This document shows, piece after piece, positions 21,222-32,403 of a stretch of DNA of 64,000 nt. The position numbers were made by a program, and so were the translations under genes. The notes beneath the pieces are model-generated. The model ran no database searches and had not been told where the DNA came from. It was given only the letters and a program-made list of their open reading frames with translations. The DNA lies in NCBI GenBank assembly GCA_027488735.1, contig JAIYBB010000012.1, positions 210,803 to 274,802 on the forward strand, given 5' to 3'. Position 1 is the stretch's first letter. Every line of letters starts with the position of its first letter. This stretch comes from Comamonadaceae bacterium (GTDB lineage Bacteria > Pseudomonadota > Gammaproteobacteria > Burkholderiales > Burkholderiaceae_C).

Positions 21222-21253
21222 TAAATCCGCGCCTCTGATGAACACTTGTTAAC

Positions 21254-22447
21254 TCAAATTTGTGACAATTTATTTGCAAATTCAACAGCCACTGCCCTTG
21301 CCTGTTCGTCTATTTTCAGCAAATCATCTAAATGATCCGGTTGAGCTGGCTGCAACGCTGACAAGGTAGACAAATTCACCGCGTGAATTTGGTCAAAACG
21401 AATTTTTTGTTGCAGGAAAAATTCCACAGCAACTTCGTTAGATGCATTCAACACTGCGGTGGTTCCGGCCGGTGCTGACAGAGCCTGCCAAGCCAATGCC
21501 AAACCAGGGTACCTTAGCTGATGCACGGGATCATCCATAGACTCAAACGTCATGTGTGAGGCTTGCTTGAAATCAATATTGGAAGCGCCACTGCTCACCC
21601 TGGTTGGCCATGCCAAACCATAAGAAATTGGCATTCGCATATCCGGTGTCCCTAATTGCGCAACGATTGATCCATCAACAAATTGAACCATTGAATGAAT
21701 AATGCTCTGAGGATGAATCACCACTTCGATTTGTGAAGGGGAAACACCAAACAGGAATTTGGCCTCTATCACCTCTAAAGCTTTGTTCATCATGGTCGCA
21801 GAATCGACAGAAATCTTTCTGCCCATGACCCAATTGGGGTGCGCGCAAGCTTGCTCAGGCGTGATGTTTTCGAAAGTCTGTGGTGAACGTGTCCGAAACG
21901 GCCCCCCTGACGCCGTCAAAATGATTTTGTTCACAGATGTGGGCCACGCCAAGGGATCCTCAGGCAGGGACTGAAATATTGCGGAGTGCTCGCTGTCAAT
22001 TGGCAGCAGTTTCGCACCGCCCTTGCTGACAGCATCCATGAATAATTCGGCACCAACCACCAAGGCTTCTTTGTTGGCCAACAACAACCTTTTTCCTGCG
22101 TGCGCAGCTGCCATGCAAGACGCCAAGCCAGCCGCGCCAACGATGGCGGCCATCACCATATCCACTCGCTCATCACTTGCCACTTCGCACAAAGCATTGG
22201 GTCCACTCAGAACGCGAGTCGTTATGTGGTGAGCTGATAATTTTTCTTCAAGCAACTTCGCGGCATGAGCATCAACCATGACGGCAAATTGAGGCTTGAA
22301 TTGCATGCATTGGCTAAACATCAAATCAAACTGCTTGGCGCCTGTTAACGCAAAGACTTCGAATTTGTCAGTATGTCTGGAAATCACATCCAAGGTGCTG
22401 ACGCCTATGGATCCAGTTGAGCCTAAAACTGTGATTGTTTTTTTCAT
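21254..22447 (-). CDS. dxr: 1-deoxy-D-xylulose 5-phosphate reductoisomerase
   Basis: Second step of the MEP isoprenoid pathway, 397 aa. The N-terminal NADPH-binding motif VLGSTGSIG is clear, as are LLANKEALV, the metal-binding DSEHSA and GRKISVDSATMMNK. The ATG at 22447 is preferred over an in-frame TTG nine bases upstream. The cdsA stop lies 5 bases before it. ispD and ispF lie about 15 kb away in the same window. Confidence 0.97.
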   Translation of the reverse strand: MKKTITVLGSTGSIGVSTLDVISRHTDKFEVFALTGAKQFDLMFSQCMQFKPQFAVMVDAHAAKLLEEKLSAHHITTRVLSGPNALCEVASDERVDMVMAAIVGAAGLASCMAAAHAGKRLLLANKEALVVGAELFMDAVSKGGAKLLPIDSEHSAIFQSLPEDPLAWPTSVNKIILTASGGPFRTRSPQTFENITPEQACAHPNWVMGRKISVDSATMMNKALEVIEAKFLFGVSPSQIEVVIHPQSIIHSMVQFVDGSIVAQLGTPDMRMPISYGLAWPTRVSSGASNIDFKQASHMTFESMDDPVHQLRYPGLALAWQALSAPAGTTAVLNASNEVAVEFFLQQKIRFDQIHAVNLSTLSALQPAQPDHLDDLLKIDEQARAVAVEFANKLSQI

Positions 22448-22452
22448 GGTCT

Positions 22453-23286
22453 TCAAAACATTGAAATAAGAACCGCAAGAGGCAAGACAGGAAGCAGTGC
22501 GTCCAGCCTGTCAAGTACACCACCGTGACCGGGAAGTAATTGACTGCTGTCTTTGGCACCTGCTGCGCGCTTGATCATCGATTCAAATAAATCGCCAGCA
22601 GCACTTGTGATCGTCAACACAGATAAACCCAGCAACAAAGCAGGCCACCCAAAAACAAAGAGCCTAGTAAAAATACTGTCGTGCTCGAAAATCAAATAGT
22701 TTGATGCAGCTATCCAGGCCAGCGCCAACAGCCATACAGCCAAAACAGCTCCCACCAAGCCTTCAATACTTTTTCCAGGGCTGATGGTTGGTGCCAGTTT
22801 GTGCCTGCCCCATCTTCTGCCGACAAAATATGCGGCGATATCTGCAGTCCACACCAGTAACAAAATGGAGGTCAGAAAAACTGTCCCGATCAGCTTGGCT
22901 TGTAACAATGCCAGCCCAGCGGAAATCAATAAAAAAATACCTAAACCAAGTCGAAAAAAATTTGAAGAAGACTTCCAACTGGAGCTGCCATTTTTTAGAA
23001 AAAAAACAATGGTACAAAACCAAATAGCTGTGCATACCAACCAATAAAACTTTGATATAAAAAGAAAATGAAATTGTGACCAATAGCTTAAGAACAGCAA
23101 CAAACAAATGGCCGGCATCACAAAAGCTGAGGTAAATCCCAAACCATTTAAACGACCCCATTCCCACGAAGCAGCCAAAATCAATAAAATTCCTAGCGCC
23201 CCCAGCCAAAGTGGTGATGGATGAAACAATGCAGGCAAGAAAAACAGCAGCAAAATAACTGCTGTGATGACGCGCTGCTTAAGCAT
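22453..23286 (-). CDS. cdsA: Phosphatidate cytidylyltransferase
   Basis: Makes CDP-diacylglycerol from phosphatidate and CTP. 277 aa, polytopic with about seven or eight hydrophobic segments. The C-terminal signature reads TITSAAGDLFESMIKRAAGAKDSSQLLPGHGG, with the family core S-x-x-GDLFES-x-KR-x-x-x-x-KD in place. Its start is only 16 bases after the frr stop: uppS is absent from between them. pssA and psd, which use its product, are near 52-53 kb. Confidence 0.95.
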   Translation of the reverse strand: MLKQRVITAVILLLFFLPALFHPSPLWLGALGILLILAASWEWGRLNGLGFTSAFVMPAICLLLFLSYWSQFHFLFISKFYWLVCTAIWFCTIVFFLKNGSSSWKSSSNFFRLGLGIFLLISAGLALLQAKLIGTVFLTSILLLVWTADIAAYFVGRRWGRHKLAPTISPGKSIEGLVGAVLAVWLLALAWIAASNYLIFEHDSIFTRLFVFGWPALLLGLSVLTITSAAGDLFESMIKRAAGAKDSSQLLPGHGGVLDRLDALLPVLPLAVLISMF

Positions 23287-23302
23287 GACAGGGGCGTCTC
23301 AT

Positions 23303-23866
23303 TTATACGGCCATGATTTCTTGCTCTTTCGCCGCAATCAATTTATCAATGTCTGCAATATGCTTGTCAGTGAATTTTTGAATGTCGTTTTCAGCGCGTT
23401 TTTGCTCGTCTTCAGAGGCCAACTTGTCTTTGACCAATTTTTTAACGGCTTCGTTGGCATCACGTCGTAAATTGCGTATTGCAATTTTTGCATTCTCCCC
23501 ATCTGTTCGAACGATTTTGGTCATTTCCTTTCTTCGCTCTTCCGTCATGGGCGGCATTGGTACACGGATCAAATCGCCCATTGCAGAAGGGTTTAGACCC
23601 AAATCGCTTTCCCGAATTGCTTTTTCAATCTTCGGCCCCAGCCCCTTTTCCCAAGGTTGGACGCTGATGGTTCTGGCATCCAACAAAGATACATTGGCAA
23701 CTTGAGACAAAGGGGTTGGGTTTCCGTAGTAATCAACCATGATGGAGTCCAATATGCCCGGGTTGGCCCGCCCCGTTCGAATTTTGCTCAAACTGCTTGT
23801 GAAAGATGCAATGGATTGGTCCATCTTCATCTCACTGGTTTTCTTGATGTCACTGATGCTTGTCAT
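23303..23866 (-). CDS. frr: Ribosome recycling factor
   Basis: Splits post-termination ribosomes with EF-G. 187 aa, tRNA-like two-domain protein. Conserved stretches include [34 protein letters not shown] and RNLRRDAN. It follows pyrH by 26 bases, as is usual. Confidence 0.97.
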   Translation of the reverse strand: MTSISDIKKTSEMKMDQSIASFTSSLSKIRTGRANPGILDSIMVDYYGNPTPLSQVANVSLLDARTISVQPWEKGLGPKIEKAIRESDLGLNPSAMGDLIRVPMPPMTEERRKEMTKIVRTDGENAKIAIRNLRRDANEAVKKLVKDKLASEDEQKRAENDIQKFTDKHIADIDKLIAAKEQEIMAV

Positions 23867-23892
23867 CTTTCCTCTCCCGCAATATTGAATGT

Positions 23893-24618
23893 TTATGAGG
23901 CAAACACCAGAGTGCCTTCATCCTCACCCATGACGACTCTTTTCAGTGCACCGTGCTTGAAAATTGAAAAGACCGTGATGGGCAATTTTTGATCTCTGCA
24001 GAGTGCAAACGCCGTGGCATCCATGATGCCCAAATTGCCTTGAATCGCATCGTCAAAACTGATGCGACTGTAACGGGTGGCATCTGGGTGCTTTTTGGGG
24101 TCTGCAGTGTAAACGCCATCTACCTTGGTTGCCTTCAAAACCATGGCTGCCCCGATCTCTGCGCCGCGTAATGCTGCCGCTGTATCAGTTGTGAAAAATG
24201 GATTGCCAGTCCCTGCTGCAAACACAACTACCTTACCCTCCTCAAGGTATTGAAGGGCTTTGGGCCTGACATAAGGTTCAACTACTTGCTCAATACCGAT
24301 GGCGGACATTACCCTGGCAACCAGACCAGCTTTGTTCATCGTGTCAGCCAAGGCCAAAGCATTCATTACCGTTGCCAACATGCCCATGTAATCGGCCGTT
24401 GCCCTGTCCATACCAACAGAGCCACCGGCAACGCCTCTGAAAATATTCCCGCCCCCAATCACGACGGCCACCTCAACACCGAGCCGAGTAATTTCTGCAA
24501 TTTCCTCGACCATGCGAACAATCGTGTCACGGTTGATTCCAAAAGCATCATCACCCATCAAGGCTTCACCTGAGAGTTTGAGCAAGATTCTCTTGTAAGC
24601 GGGTTTGGCTTGTGTCAT
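23893..24618 (-). CDS. pyrH: UMP kinase
   Basis: Amino-acid-kinase-fold enzyme that phosphorylates UMP, 241 aa. N-terminal [11 protein letters not shown], the Gly-rich [11 protein letters not shown], and [16 protein letters not shown] are family motifs. A terminator lies between tsf and pyrH, so pyrH-frr may also have their own promoter. Confidence 0.97.
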   Translation of the reverse strand: MTQAKPAYKRILLKLSGEALMGDDAFGINRDTIVRMVEEIAEITRLGVEVAVVIGGGNIFRGVAGGSVGMDRATADYMGMLATVMNALALADTMNKAGLVARVMSAIGIEQVVEPYVRPKALQYLEEGKVVVFAAGTGNPFFTTDTAAALRGAEIGAAMVLKATKVDGVYTADPKKHPDATRYSRISFDDAIQGNLGIMDATAFALCRDQKLPITVFSIFKHGALKRVVMGEDEGTLVFAS

Positions 24619-24651
24619 TGAAATCTCCGAGCAAATGAGTGTACGACTTGC

Positions 24652-24682
24652 AAAAAAAAAGGGACTGGAAAGTCCCCTTTTT
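24652..24682 (-). terminator. Intrinsic terminator after tsf
   Basis: Read on the minus strand: AAAAAGGGGACT, a short loop, then AGTCCC followed by nine T residues. The stem is supported by flanking A and T runs, so it could also work on the plus strand. It starts 6 bases past the tsf stop and should separate rpsB-tsf from pyrH-frr, at least in part. Confidence 0.8.
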
Positions 24683-24687
24683 GGTTA

Positions 24688-25581
24688 TCAAGCGGTTTGC
24701 TTGGCGGCTGCAACTTGGGCAGCCACCTCAGCGGCAAAGTCATCGACTTTGCGCTCAATGCCCTCGCCCACCACATACATGGTGAATGCTTTGACATTGG
24801 TTTTTGCAGCTTGCAACATTTGCTCAACCGTTTGCTTGTCATTTTTCACGAAAGGCTGGTTGAACAAAGACACCTCTTTGAGATATTTCTGAACGGCACC
24901 CTCAATCATTTTTGAAGCGATTTCAGCAGGCTTTCCCGACTCAGCAGCCTTTGCTGTGGCCACAGAGCGTTCTCTTTCAATGAGTTCCGTCGGCACATCC
25001 GCGCTTGTCAAAGACACAGGCTTCATGGCTGCCACATGCATGGCAACGTCGCGAGCAGCAGATTCATCGCCATCAAATTCAACGACAACACCGATGCGTG
25101 TTCCATGCAAGTAAGAGGTGAGCGTAGAACTTCCATCGAAGTAACGGAACCTTCTGAAACTCATGTTTTCACCGATTTTCCCGACCAAGCCCTTGCGGAC
25201 ATCTTCCAAGGTGGGTCCAAAGCCATCTTGCGAATAAGAAAGAGCTGATAGCTCCTCAATGCTCGCCGGATGGTGCGAAGCAATCAACTGCGCAGCCGCA
25301 GTTGAAAGCGCGAGGAAACTGTCGTTCTTTGTCACAAAGTCAGTTTCACAATTGACTTCCAACAAGGCGCCACTTTTGCCATTCATGGCGATTGAGATCA
25401 CTCCTTCTGCGGTGACGCGTGAAGAAGCCTTGCTGGCCTTGCTGCCCAATTTGACACGCAGAAGTTCTTCCGCCTTGACCATGTCGCCTTCTGCTTCGGT
25501 CAAAGCTTTTTTGCATTCCATCATGGGCGCATCTGTTTTTGCGCGTAACTCTGCCACCATGCCTGCCGTGATATTTGCCAT
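24688..25581 (-). CDS. tsf: Elongation factor Ts
   Basis: Guanine-nucleotide exchange factor for EF-Tu. Start set at the ATG for [13 protein letters not shown] (297 aa), the standard N-terminus. UBA-like N-terminal domain, the conserved [11 protein letters not shown], and two core subdomains are present. An intrinsic terminator lies on each side, before it (after rpsB) and after it. Confidence 0.97.
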   Translation of the reverse strand: MANITAGMVAELRAKTDAPMMECKKALTEAEGDMVKAEELLRVKLGSKASKASSRVTAEGVISIAMNGKSGALLEVNCETDFVTKNDSFLALSTAAAQLIASHHPASIEELSALSYSQDGFGPTLEDVRKGLVGKIGENMSFRRFRYFDGSSTLTSYLHGTRIGVVVEFDGDESAARDVAMHVAAMKPVSLTSADVPTELIERERSVATAKAAESGKPAEIASKMIEGAVQKYLKEVSLFNQPFVKNDKQTVEQMLQAAKTNVKAFTMYVVGEGIERKVDDFAAEVAAQVAAAKQTA

Positions 25582-25627
25582 AAATTTTCCTTTAATCTCT
25601 TTAGTTCCAAGTGTTTGGTTAAGTTGC

Positions 25628-25653
25628 AAAAAAGGGGCCATCAAAGCCCCTTT
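25628..25653 (-). terminator. Intrinsic terminator/attenuator between rpsB and tsf
   Basis: On the minus strand, AAAGGGGC, a 7-base loop and GCCCCTTT continue into a run of six T residues, 17 bases past the rpsB stop. A terminator at this point, as in E. coli rpsB-tsf, would let S2 be made in excess of EF-Ts mRNA by partial readthrough. Confidence 0.75.
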
Positions 25654-25670
25654 AAGTTAGCTTAGGTTGA

Positions 25671-26423
25671 TTAGGCTTGTTCGTTGGTCTCAACTTCAAC
25701 AAACTCATCTTGACCTTCAGCAACAGCCTTGACAACATCATTCACTGCATTGGCTCGGCCTTCCAAAATTGCATCTGCAATACCTCTTGCGTAAAGAGTA
25801 ACGGCCTTGGATGAGTCATCATTGCCAGGAATCACATAATCAATTCCTTCAGGTGAATGGTTTGAATCGACCACGCCAATCAAAGGAATACCCAACTTTT
25901 TCGCTTCAGCGATAGCAATTTTGTGGAAACCGACGTCGATGACAAAAATTGCATCAGGCAACGTCACCATGTCTTGTATACCACCGATGTCTTTTTCCAA
26001 TTTTTCGAGTTCGCGCATAAACATCAATTGTTCTTTTTTCGACATGGCATCCAGCCCGATTTCTTGCTGAACTTTCATATCCTTCAAGCGTTTGATGGAT
26101 GTTTTGACAGTTTTAAAGTTGGTCAGCATGCCACCCAACCAGCGCTGATCCACAAAGGGAACACCTGCGCGAGCAGCTTCAGTTGCAATGATTTCTCTGG
26201 CTTGTCGTTTGGTACCCACCATCAAAATGTTGCCGCGGTTGGCAGCCAATTGCTTGGTGAATTTCATTGCCTCTTGAAACATGGGCAATGTTTTCTCAAG
26301 GTTAATGATGTGGATTTTGTTGCGATGTCCAAAAATGAATGGGGACATTTTTGGGTTCCAAAAGCGTGTTTGGTGTCCAAAATGAACACCGGCTTCCAGC
26401 ATTTCGCGCATGGTAATAGACAT
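25671..26423 (-). CDS. rpsB: 30S ribosomal protein S2
   Basis: 250 aa. Start at the ATG for [20 protein letters not shown], preceded by TTTGGAG. S2 signatures: [25 protein letters not shown] and the central coiled-coil insertion. The acidic C-terminal tail is typical. A structured leader lies upstream (separate entry), so autoregulation by S2 is likely. Confidence 0.98.
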   Translation of the reverse strand: MSITMREMLEAGVHFGHQTRFWNPKMSPFIFGHRNKIHIINLEKTLPMFQEAMKFTKQLAANRGNILMVGTKRQAREIIATEAARAGVPFVDQRWLGGMLTNFKTVKTSIKRLKDMKVQQEIGLDAMSKKEQLMFMRELEKLEKDIGGIQDMVTLPDAIFVIDVGFHKIAIAEAKKLGIPLIGVVDSNHSPEGIDYVIPGNDDSSKAVTLYARGIADAILEGRANAVNDVVKAVAEGQDEFVEVETNEQA

Positions 26424-26520
26424 GAATTTCTCCAAAGGTTGTGTCTAAAATCCAGTTCGTGATTGGGTTGACTCAGCTAAACTGACGTCAAAGCAACACC
26501 TTTTGTGAACTGGTTTGGGA
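26424..26520 (-). promoter_or_regulatory. Structured 5' leader of rpsB (candidate S2 autoregulatory element)
   Basis: In the minus-strand transcript, CCAGTTC (plus 26507-26513) pairs with GAACTGG (plus 26452-26458). Between them is a second hairpin, TTGAC-G-TCAG / CTGA-GTCAA with a 5-base loop. The structure ends about 28 bases before the rpsB ATG. S2 is known to repress its own mRNA in E. coli through a leader structure; that this one does the same is inference. Confidence 0.5.
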
Positions 26521-26626
26521 TTTACCTTGGGTAGTCATTTCAACAATTCACTGACCCAAAGCCCACTGACTTTAACACAACACCACGCCCACCCCCTCAC
26601 AAATTTGGTTACTTTGGTATGAATAT

Positions 26627-27865
26627 ATGAAAATTGCTGTTATCGGGGCGGGTGTGATTGGCGTCACTACTGCGCTTGAGCTTGCTTCACATGGGCATGA
26701 GGTGACGGTGTTTGAAAAGGGCTCAGGCATCGCACAACAAGCCAGTTTTGCAACGGCAGGCTTCATCGGGCCCGCCATGATCAACTCTTGGACAGCGCCT
26801 GGTCTGCCATTCAAAACCCTTAGAAAAATGCTCTTCGGCTCAGATACGCTTTCTTTGCATGGCCTATCAAATATGCCCCTGGCTTGGTTTTGGCAATGGC
26901 AACAAGCAAGCAAGCATCCTTTCCACAAATTAAAACTAGAAGCGCTGCAACGGTTAGCTTTCTACAGCCAAGAAGTATTGACCGGCATCACAGAACAATA
27001 TGGTTTTCAATATGAGAGCAGCCAAGGATGCTTATTGATTTGTAGACAAGAAAAAGATCTAAAAAATTACCAACCCCAACTGAACCTGATGTCTGAAAAC
27101 GGGATCAATTTCAAAAAGCTTGATCCTGCTGAAACTCGCAAGCTTGAACCTGCGCTTTCCGAAGAACAGTCTTTCCACAGTGCCATCTTGTTTCCCAATG
27201 ACTCAATTGCCAACTGCAGGCAATTCACATTGCTAGCAAAGCAGCAAGCCCATTTGCTGGGCGCTGATTTCAGAACTTCACAAGAAGTGCTTCCTTTGCT
27301 GCCAGATGCCCCGCTAATCATTCGAACCACATCTGGTACCTCTGAAAAATTCGACCATGTCGTGATTTGTGCGGGCATTTACAGCAAACCATTGGTTAAA
27401 AATTTAGGTATACATATTCCCTCCTTAGCCGTACACGGCTATACCCTCAGTTCATCTGTCAGGCAGTTGATTGACGCACCTGTTTTGGGTGTGATGGATG
27501 CCAAGCAACATATCTCCATTGCCCGCACCGGACAACGCATCAGGGTTAGTGGCATTGCTGAAATTGGACGAAATAAAAAACCACCCGAACAATGCGTTGC
27601 ACTGCTTTATAAGGTGCTGAATGACTGGTTTCCGGGTGCAGCCAAAACCCATGAAGCTGTTCAGGTGTGGCGAGGCACACGCGACGTACTGACAGATGGC
27701 GTGCCTATATTGGGACACTCAGGCGTCAAAGGTGTTTGGTTAAATACTGGCCATGGGAACCACGGTTGGGCAAACAGCTGCGGCAGTGCCAGGGCCATTG
27801 CCGACATGGTGTCAGGCAGAGGTTGTGAAGTCGACCTCAAAGGCCTTGGTATCGAACGCTTCTAG
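26627..27865 (+). CDS. FAD-dependent D-amino-acid dehydrogenase-like oxidase (DadA family)
   Basis: 412 aa DAO-superfamily flavoprotein. N-terminal FAD-binding Rossmann motif [19 protein letters not shown], and a C-terminal [10 protein letters not shown] segment as in the DadA small subunit. It probably oxidises a D-amino acid or a related imino/secondary amine and passes electrons to the respiratory chain. It stands alone on the plus strand, divergent from rpsB, with no clear Shine-Dalgarno, and its 3' end overlaps that of the following convergent SDR gene by 4 bases. No alanine racemase is next to it, so the exact substrate is open. Confidence 0.8.
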   Translation: MKIAVIGAGVIGVTTALELASHGHEVTVFEKGSGIAQQASFATAGFIGPAMINSWTAPGLPFKTLRKMLFGSDTLSLHGLSNMPLAWFWQWQQASKHPFHKLKLEALQRLAFYSQEVLTGITEQYGFQYESSQGCLLICRQEKDLKNYQPQLNLMSENGINFKKLDPAETRKLEPALSEEQSFHSAILFPNDSIANCRQFTLLAKQQAHLLGADFRTSQEVLPLLPDAPLIIRTTSGTSEKFDHVVICAGIYSKPLVKNLGIHIPSLAVHGYTLSSSVRQLIDAPVLGVMDAKQHISIARTGQRIRVSGIAEIGRNKKPPEQCVALLYKVLNDWFPGAAKTHEAVQVWRGTRDVLTDGVPILGHSGVKGVWLNTGHGNHGWANSCGSARAIADMVSGRGCEVDLKGLGIERF

Positions 27866-28614
27866 CCGCGACCAACAAAAGGCATATTAGTAGCCATCAC
27901 TGTATGAAACAGCACATTGGCTGACAAAGGCAGCTCAGCCATATAAAGAACAGAAGTACCTACGTGAGCAACATCCATCAAGGGTTCTGGCTTAACCTCG
28001 CCATTGGCCTGTGGAACACCTTTTGCCATCACAGCCGCCATTTCAGTTTCTGCATTACCGATATCAATTTGTCCAACTGCAATATGAAACTTCCTACCAT
28101 CTAAAGCAGCAGCTTTGGTAAGCCCAGTCACTGCATGTTTTGTAGAAGTGTAAGCAATCGAATTGGGGCGTGGTGCTGTCGCCGAAATTGAACCATTGTT
28201 GATGATGCGACCACCCATGGGGGTTTGGGATTTCATGGCCTTAAAGGCTTGACGCAAACAATAAAACATACCGTTCAAATTGATGTCCACCACATTTTTC
28301 CATTGTTCAATACTTAATTCGTCAAGAGGAACGGCAGGGGCGCTGACACCGGCGTTATTGAAGAGCAAGTCAACTCGCCCGTATTGCTTTACTACGGCAT
28401 CAAACAATTTTGCAACTGAAACAGGGTCTGCCACATCCGTTGTTATCACTAAACAATTGGTTGGGTGTGATGAAGCATTTTGAACATCCTTCAAGGGTTG
28501 CTCTCTGCGCCCGGCCAAAACAACATTCCACCCGGCTTGATTCAAAGCCAACGCAGCTGATTTACCAATACCGGTTCCAGCTCCTGTGACGATGGCAATT
28601 TTTCCTTTGGTCAT
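27862..28614 (-). CDS. Short-chain dehydrogenase/reductase
   Basis: 250 aa SDR. Cofactor motif [14 protein letters not shown] near the N-terminus, LLFNNAGVS in the middle, and the catalytic Tyr-x-x-x-Lys as YTSTK preceded by a conserved Ser-rich strand ([11 protein letters not shown]). Start at the ATG for [11 protein letters not shown]; an upstream extension would run into rnr. It starts 19 bases after the rnr stop. The substrate cannot be predicted; the GRREQ after the second strand hints at NADP. Confidence 0.85.
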   Translation of the reverse strand: MTKGKIAIVTGAGTGIGKSAALALNQAGWNVVLAGRREQPLKDVQNASSHPTNCLVITTDVADPVSVAKLFDAVVKQYGRVDLLFNNAGVSAPAVPLDELSIEQWKNVVDINLNGMFYCLRQAFKAMKSQTPMGGRIINNGSISATAPRPNSIAYTSTKHAVTGLTKAAALDGRKFHIAVGQIDIGNAETEMAAVMAKGVPQANGEVKPEPLMDVAHVGTSVLYMAELPLSANVLFHTVMATNMPFVGRG

Positions 28615-28633
28615 GCAATTTCTCCCGAATGAT

Positions 28634-30865
28634 TTATCTCTTGCGGGCCTTGGCAGTAGGCGCACTTTTCTTCATTGCTTTAGCCGGCGTTGCAAAAGCC
28701 ACTTTAGCATTGCGTGGCTTTTTAGAAGCTTTGTGACGAGGCAATGCGGTTTGGCCCTTCAAGGGAACCAATTTTTCTTCTGTCACTTTTCCTTTGACTT
28801 TTCGTGCGCCTAAAGATTGCAACTCTGTCACATCATCCTGCACCCAACGAAAGTCAATTTTTCGACCATCTAAATCTACCCTGCTGACTTGTACGCGCAC
28901 TCGAGCACCAATGGCATAGCGAATTCCAGTTCGCTCACCCCGCAACTCTTGACGGGCTTCATCAAAGCGGAAATAGTCCCCGCCGAGTTCGGTGATGTGA
29001 ACCAAGCCCTCCACGTACATGGCATCCAAGGTCACAAACACACCAAATCCGGTGACGGCTGACACTGTTCCACTGAAATCCTCGCCCAAGTGCTCGCGCA
29101 TGTACTGACACTTCAACCAAGCCTCCACATCCCGGCTGGCTTCATCGGCACGACGTTCATTTGCGCTGCAATGCAAACCTGCAGCCTGCCATGATTGAAT
29201 TTCTGGTGATAAATGGATGTTTTTGCCAGTTGCAGGCTGCGAAGATTTGGCCGCATTAGAGGCCAAGCGTCTTGACAATTTTGCATGGGCCTCGCCAGGC
29301 ACGGGCAAAGCTGGCAATTTATATCGATCGCCTCGCAAAATGGACTTGATGACGCGGTGAACCAATAAATCTGGATATCTGCGAATAGGGCTTGTGAAAT
29401 GCGTGTATGCGTCATAAGCCAAACCGAAATGGCCACTGTTGACGGGCGTATAGATGGCTTGTTGCATTGAACGAAGCAACATACTGTGAATCTGCTGTGC
29501 GTCCAAACGCTCTTTGGTAGCTAATGCAATGGCTTGAAACTGACTGGTTGATGGTTCTTCAGTGATTTGTAAACCGATGCCTAACGACTTTAAATAGCTA
29601 CGCAAAATTTCTAATTTTTCAGGGGTTGGCCCTTCATGGACACGAAACAACGCAGCATGCTTTTTTTGCTGAATAAAGTCTGCACTGCAGACGTTGGCAG
29701 CAAGCATGGTTTCTTCAATCAGACGATGTGCCTCGGTTCTTGTACGCGGAACAATTTTTTCAATCCGACCATTTTCATCACAAATGATTTGGGTCTCAGT
29801 GGTATCAAAATCAACCGCCCCTCTTTTTTGACGAGCTTTTAACAACGCGCGATAAACGTCGTGTAAGTGAATCAAGTCGTTAACAATGGCTTTGTATTTC
29901 TGAGCTTGTGGTCCGCGCGTATTCGACAAAATAGCGGCGGCATCTGTATAGGTCAGTCGGGCATGGCTATGCATTACTGCTTCATAAAACTGATAGGCAA
30001 AGACCTCGCCGTCTGCATTGACCATCATGTCACAGACCATGCACAAACGATCAACATCGGGTTTGAGAGAGCAAAGCCCATTGGATAGTTTTTCAGGCAG
30101 CATAGGTATCACCCGTCTGGGGAAATACACACTGGTTGCCCGCTCGTAAGCATCGATGTCTATCGGGCTTTCGGTATCCACATAATGACTGACATCGGCG
30201 ATTGCCACCAATAATCGCCAGCCATCTTCTCCACCAATTTTGAGTGGTTCACAGTAAACAGCATCATCAAAATCTTTGGCGTCTTCGCCATCAATGGTGA
30301 CCAGCGCTATATCCGTCAAATCCACCCTGCCTGGAAAATCGTTGCCATTGACATGATCGGGCAGCGATTCAGCTTGCTTCAAACACGCTTGAGAAAAAAC
30401 ATGCGCAACGCTGTACTTACGAACAGCAATTTCAATCTCCATGCCTGGATCGTCCATCTCACCAAGCACTTCTTGAACTCTGCCAACCGGCTGTCCATAA
30501 AGGCTTGGAGGTTCTGTCAACTCAACCACAACCACTTGCCCTGGCAACGCTTTTCCAGTTGCGGTTTTGGGAATCAGAATATCTTGCCCATAGCGGCGGT
30601 CTTCGGGTGCAACTAACCAAACACCACTTTCATTCAACAAACGTCCGATGATCGGGTGAGCCGGACGTTGCGAAATTTCTAAAATTCGACCTTCAGGTCG
30701 ACCCTTTTTGTCCAGCCGTGTGACCCGCGCAATGACAATGTCTTTGTGCAAAACAGCACGCATTTCATTGGGCGGAAGATAAACATTGACTTGTCCGTCG
30801 TCACGCATAACAAAGCCATGTCCATCGCGATGGCCTTCGACAACGCCCTTGAATTCTTCAAGCAA
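28634..30865 (-). CDS. rnr: Ribonuclease R
   Basis: 3'-5' exoribonuclease of the RNase II family: cold-shock domains, RNB catalytic domain with [15 protein letters not shown], then an S1 domain and a Lys/Ala-rich basic tail. The frame stays open upstream through a stretch that is only the antisense of tRNA-Leu, so it cannot start there. The first conventional in-frame start is a TTG at 30865 (743 aa) with no good ribosome-binding site. An in-frame ATC at 30895 follows GAGG by 5 bases and would give a KKNNSTQTG N-terminus, so a rare AUC start is possible. Confidence 0.93.
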   Translation of the reverse strand: MLEEFKGVVEGHRDGHGFVMRDDGQVNVYLPPNEMRAVLHKDIVIARVTRLDKKGRPEGRILEISQRPAHPIIGRLLNESGVWLVAPEDRRYGQDILIPKTATGKALPGQVVVVELTEPPSLYGQPVGRVQEVLGEMDDPGMEIEIAVRKYSVAHVFSQACLKQAESLPDHVNGNDFPGRVDLTDIALVTIDGEDAKDFDDAVYCEPLKIGGEDGWRLLVAIADVSHYVDTESPIDIDAYERATSVYFPRRVIPMLPEKLSNGLCSLKPDVDRLCMVCDMMVNADGEVFAYQFYEAVMHSHARLTYTDAAAILSNTRGPQAQKYKAIVNDLIHLHDVYRALLKARQKRGAVDFDTTETQIICDENGRIEKIVPRTRTEAHRLIEETMLAANVCSADFIQQKKHAALFRVHEGPTPEKLEILRSYLKSLGIGLQITEEPSTSQFQAIALATKERLDAQQIHSMLLRSMQQAIYTPVNSGHFGLAYDAYTHFTSPIRRYPDLLVHRVIKSILRGDRYKLPALPVPGEAHAKLSRRLASNAAKSSQPATGKNIHLSPEIQSWQAAGLHCSANERRADEASRDVEAWLKCQYMREHLGEDFSGTVSAVTGFGVFVTLDAMYVEGLVHITELGGDYFRFDEARQELRGERTGIRYAIGARVRVQVSRVDLDGRKIDFRWVQDDVTELQSLGARKVKGKVTEEKLVPLKGQTALPRHKASKKPRNAKVAFATPAKAMKKSAPTAKARKR

Positions 30866-30891
30866 GCCTGTCTGAGTGCTGTTGTTTTTTT

Positions 30892-30900
30892 TGATATGAT
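30892..30900 (+). promoter_or_regulatory. Extended -10 promoter for tRNA-Leu
   Basis: TGATATGAT fits the extended -10 form TGnTATAAT, 17 bases upstream of the tRNA 5' end. I see no good -35, which extended -10 promoters can do without. It overlaps the presumed 5' end of rnr on the other strand. Confidence 0.45.
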
Positions 30901-30917
30901 CCTCTGCTTTCCTGAAT

Positions 30918-31002
<85 letters not shown>

Positions 31003-31041
31003 ATCTTACATACCCCATCAACCCCCAACAGGTTTATTTAG

Positions 31042-32403
31042 TCAGATTGGCACTCCAATCAAATCCAATCCTTGTGAATCCAATATTTTTACTTTGATAA
31101 ATTCACCCGTTAGATAGGTTTTGCTCACTCTTTCAGGTGGTAACAAATGAACAACGCCATCAATCTCTGGGGCATCGCGGTAACTGCGTCCCACACCACC
31201 TGCTCGACCCAGAGATTTTGATTTATCGACCAACACTTGCATGGTCGAACCAATCAGGTTTGTGATTTTTTTTGCAGAAATATTCTGTGCCACTGCCATG
31301 AATTCGGCCTGACGCTCTTGCCTGAGTTCCAAAGCCAGCATGCCAGGCAAGTCATTAGCGGTTGCCCCATCAACAGCACTGTAGGCAAAGCATCCTGCGT
31401 GGTCAATCTGTGCTTCTTGCAGAAAATCCAGCAAGTGCTGGAATTCACCTTGCGTTTCACCGGGAAAGCCTGCAATGAAAGTGCTACGCACCACCAATTG
31501 CGGACAAACTTTACGCCATGCGTGTATGCGCTCGATATTTTTTTCACCGCTTGCGGGACGCTTCATACGCTTCAATACATCGGGGTGACTGTGCTGAAAA
31601 GGGACGTCCAAATAAGGCAGCACACGACCTGTGGCCATCATGGGAATGATTTCATCTACAGCTGGATAAGGATATACGTAATGCAGCCTGATCCATGCCC
31701 CAAATGGTTCGGCCAATTCAGCCAAGGCCTCTACCAGCTCATACACCCGAGACTTGATAGGACGACCTTGAAAAAAACCTGTTTGATAGCGAATATCGAC
31801 GCCATATGCAGAGGTGTCTTGAGAAATGATCAGTAACTCCTTGACGCCTGATTCCAATAGTGCCAAGGCCTCATTCAACACATCTCCTATGGGACGTGAT
31901 TTAAGGTCTCCGCGCATAGAGGGAATAATGCAAAAAGAGCACCGGTGATTGCAACCTTCACTGATTTTCAGATAGGCAAAATGCTTAGGCGTCAGCTTGA
32001 TGCCAGCGGCAGGCACCAAATCAAGAAATGGATCATGCGGCTTGGGCAAGTGCCGGTGAACCGCATCCATGACCTCTTGCGTAGCATGAGGCCCAGTGAC
32101 CGCCAAGACGCTTGGATGAAGTCCTTTGACCAGATTCTGTCCATCATCACCAGACTTGGCCCCAAGACAGCCCGTGACAATCACTTTGCCATTGGCCGCC
32201 AACGCCTCACTGATGGTGTCCAAACTTTCTTTGACTGCCTCGTCAATGAAACCACACGTGTTGACAATGACCAAATCGGCACCGTCAAATGTTTTTGAAG
32301 TCACATAACCCTCAGCACTCAATTGCGTGAGTATCAATTCAGAATCAGTCAGCGCTTTGGGGCAGCCCAAACTGACAAAACCGACCTTAGGCGTGAAGCT
32401 CAT
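31042..32403 (-). CDS. rimO: Ribosomal protein S12 methylthiotransferase RimO
   Basis: Radical-SAM enzyme that methylthiolates S12 Asp88. 453 aa. N-terminal UPF0004 domain with cluster ligands C14, C50 and C79, the radical-SAM C151-x3-C155-x2-C158 in [11 protein letters not shown], and a C-terminal TRAM domain. The motif [11 protein letters not shown] after the cluster marks RimO rather than MiaB. Its start overlaps the phaR stop by 4 bases. Confidence 0.97.
   Translation of the reverse strand: MSFTPKVGFVSLGCPKALTDSELILTQLSAEGYVTSKTFDGADLVIVNTCGFIDEAVKESLDTISEALAANGKVIVTGCLGAKSGDDGQNLVKGLHPSVLAVTGPHATQEVMDAVHRHLPKPHDPFLDLVPAAGIKLTPKHFAYLKISEGCNHRCSFCIIPSMRGDLKSRPIGDVLNEALALLESGVKELLIISQDTSAYGVDIRYQTGFFQGRPIKSRVYELVEALAELAEPFGAWIRLHYVYPYPAVDEIIPMMATGRVLPYLDVPFQHSHPDVLKRMKRPASGEKNIERIHAWRKVCPQLVVRSTFIAGFPGETQGEFQHLLDFLQEAQIDHAGCFAYSAVDGATANDLPGMLALELRQERQAEFMAVAQNISAKKITNLIGSTMQVLVDKSKSLGRAGGVGRSYRDAPEIDGVVHLLPPERVSKTYLTGEFIKVKILDSQGLDLIGVPI

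Noticed and set aside
23287..23302. Remnant of uppS in a short frame after frr
   Set aside because: The seven-codon frame shows nothing like a UppS N-terminus and simply runs into cdsA.
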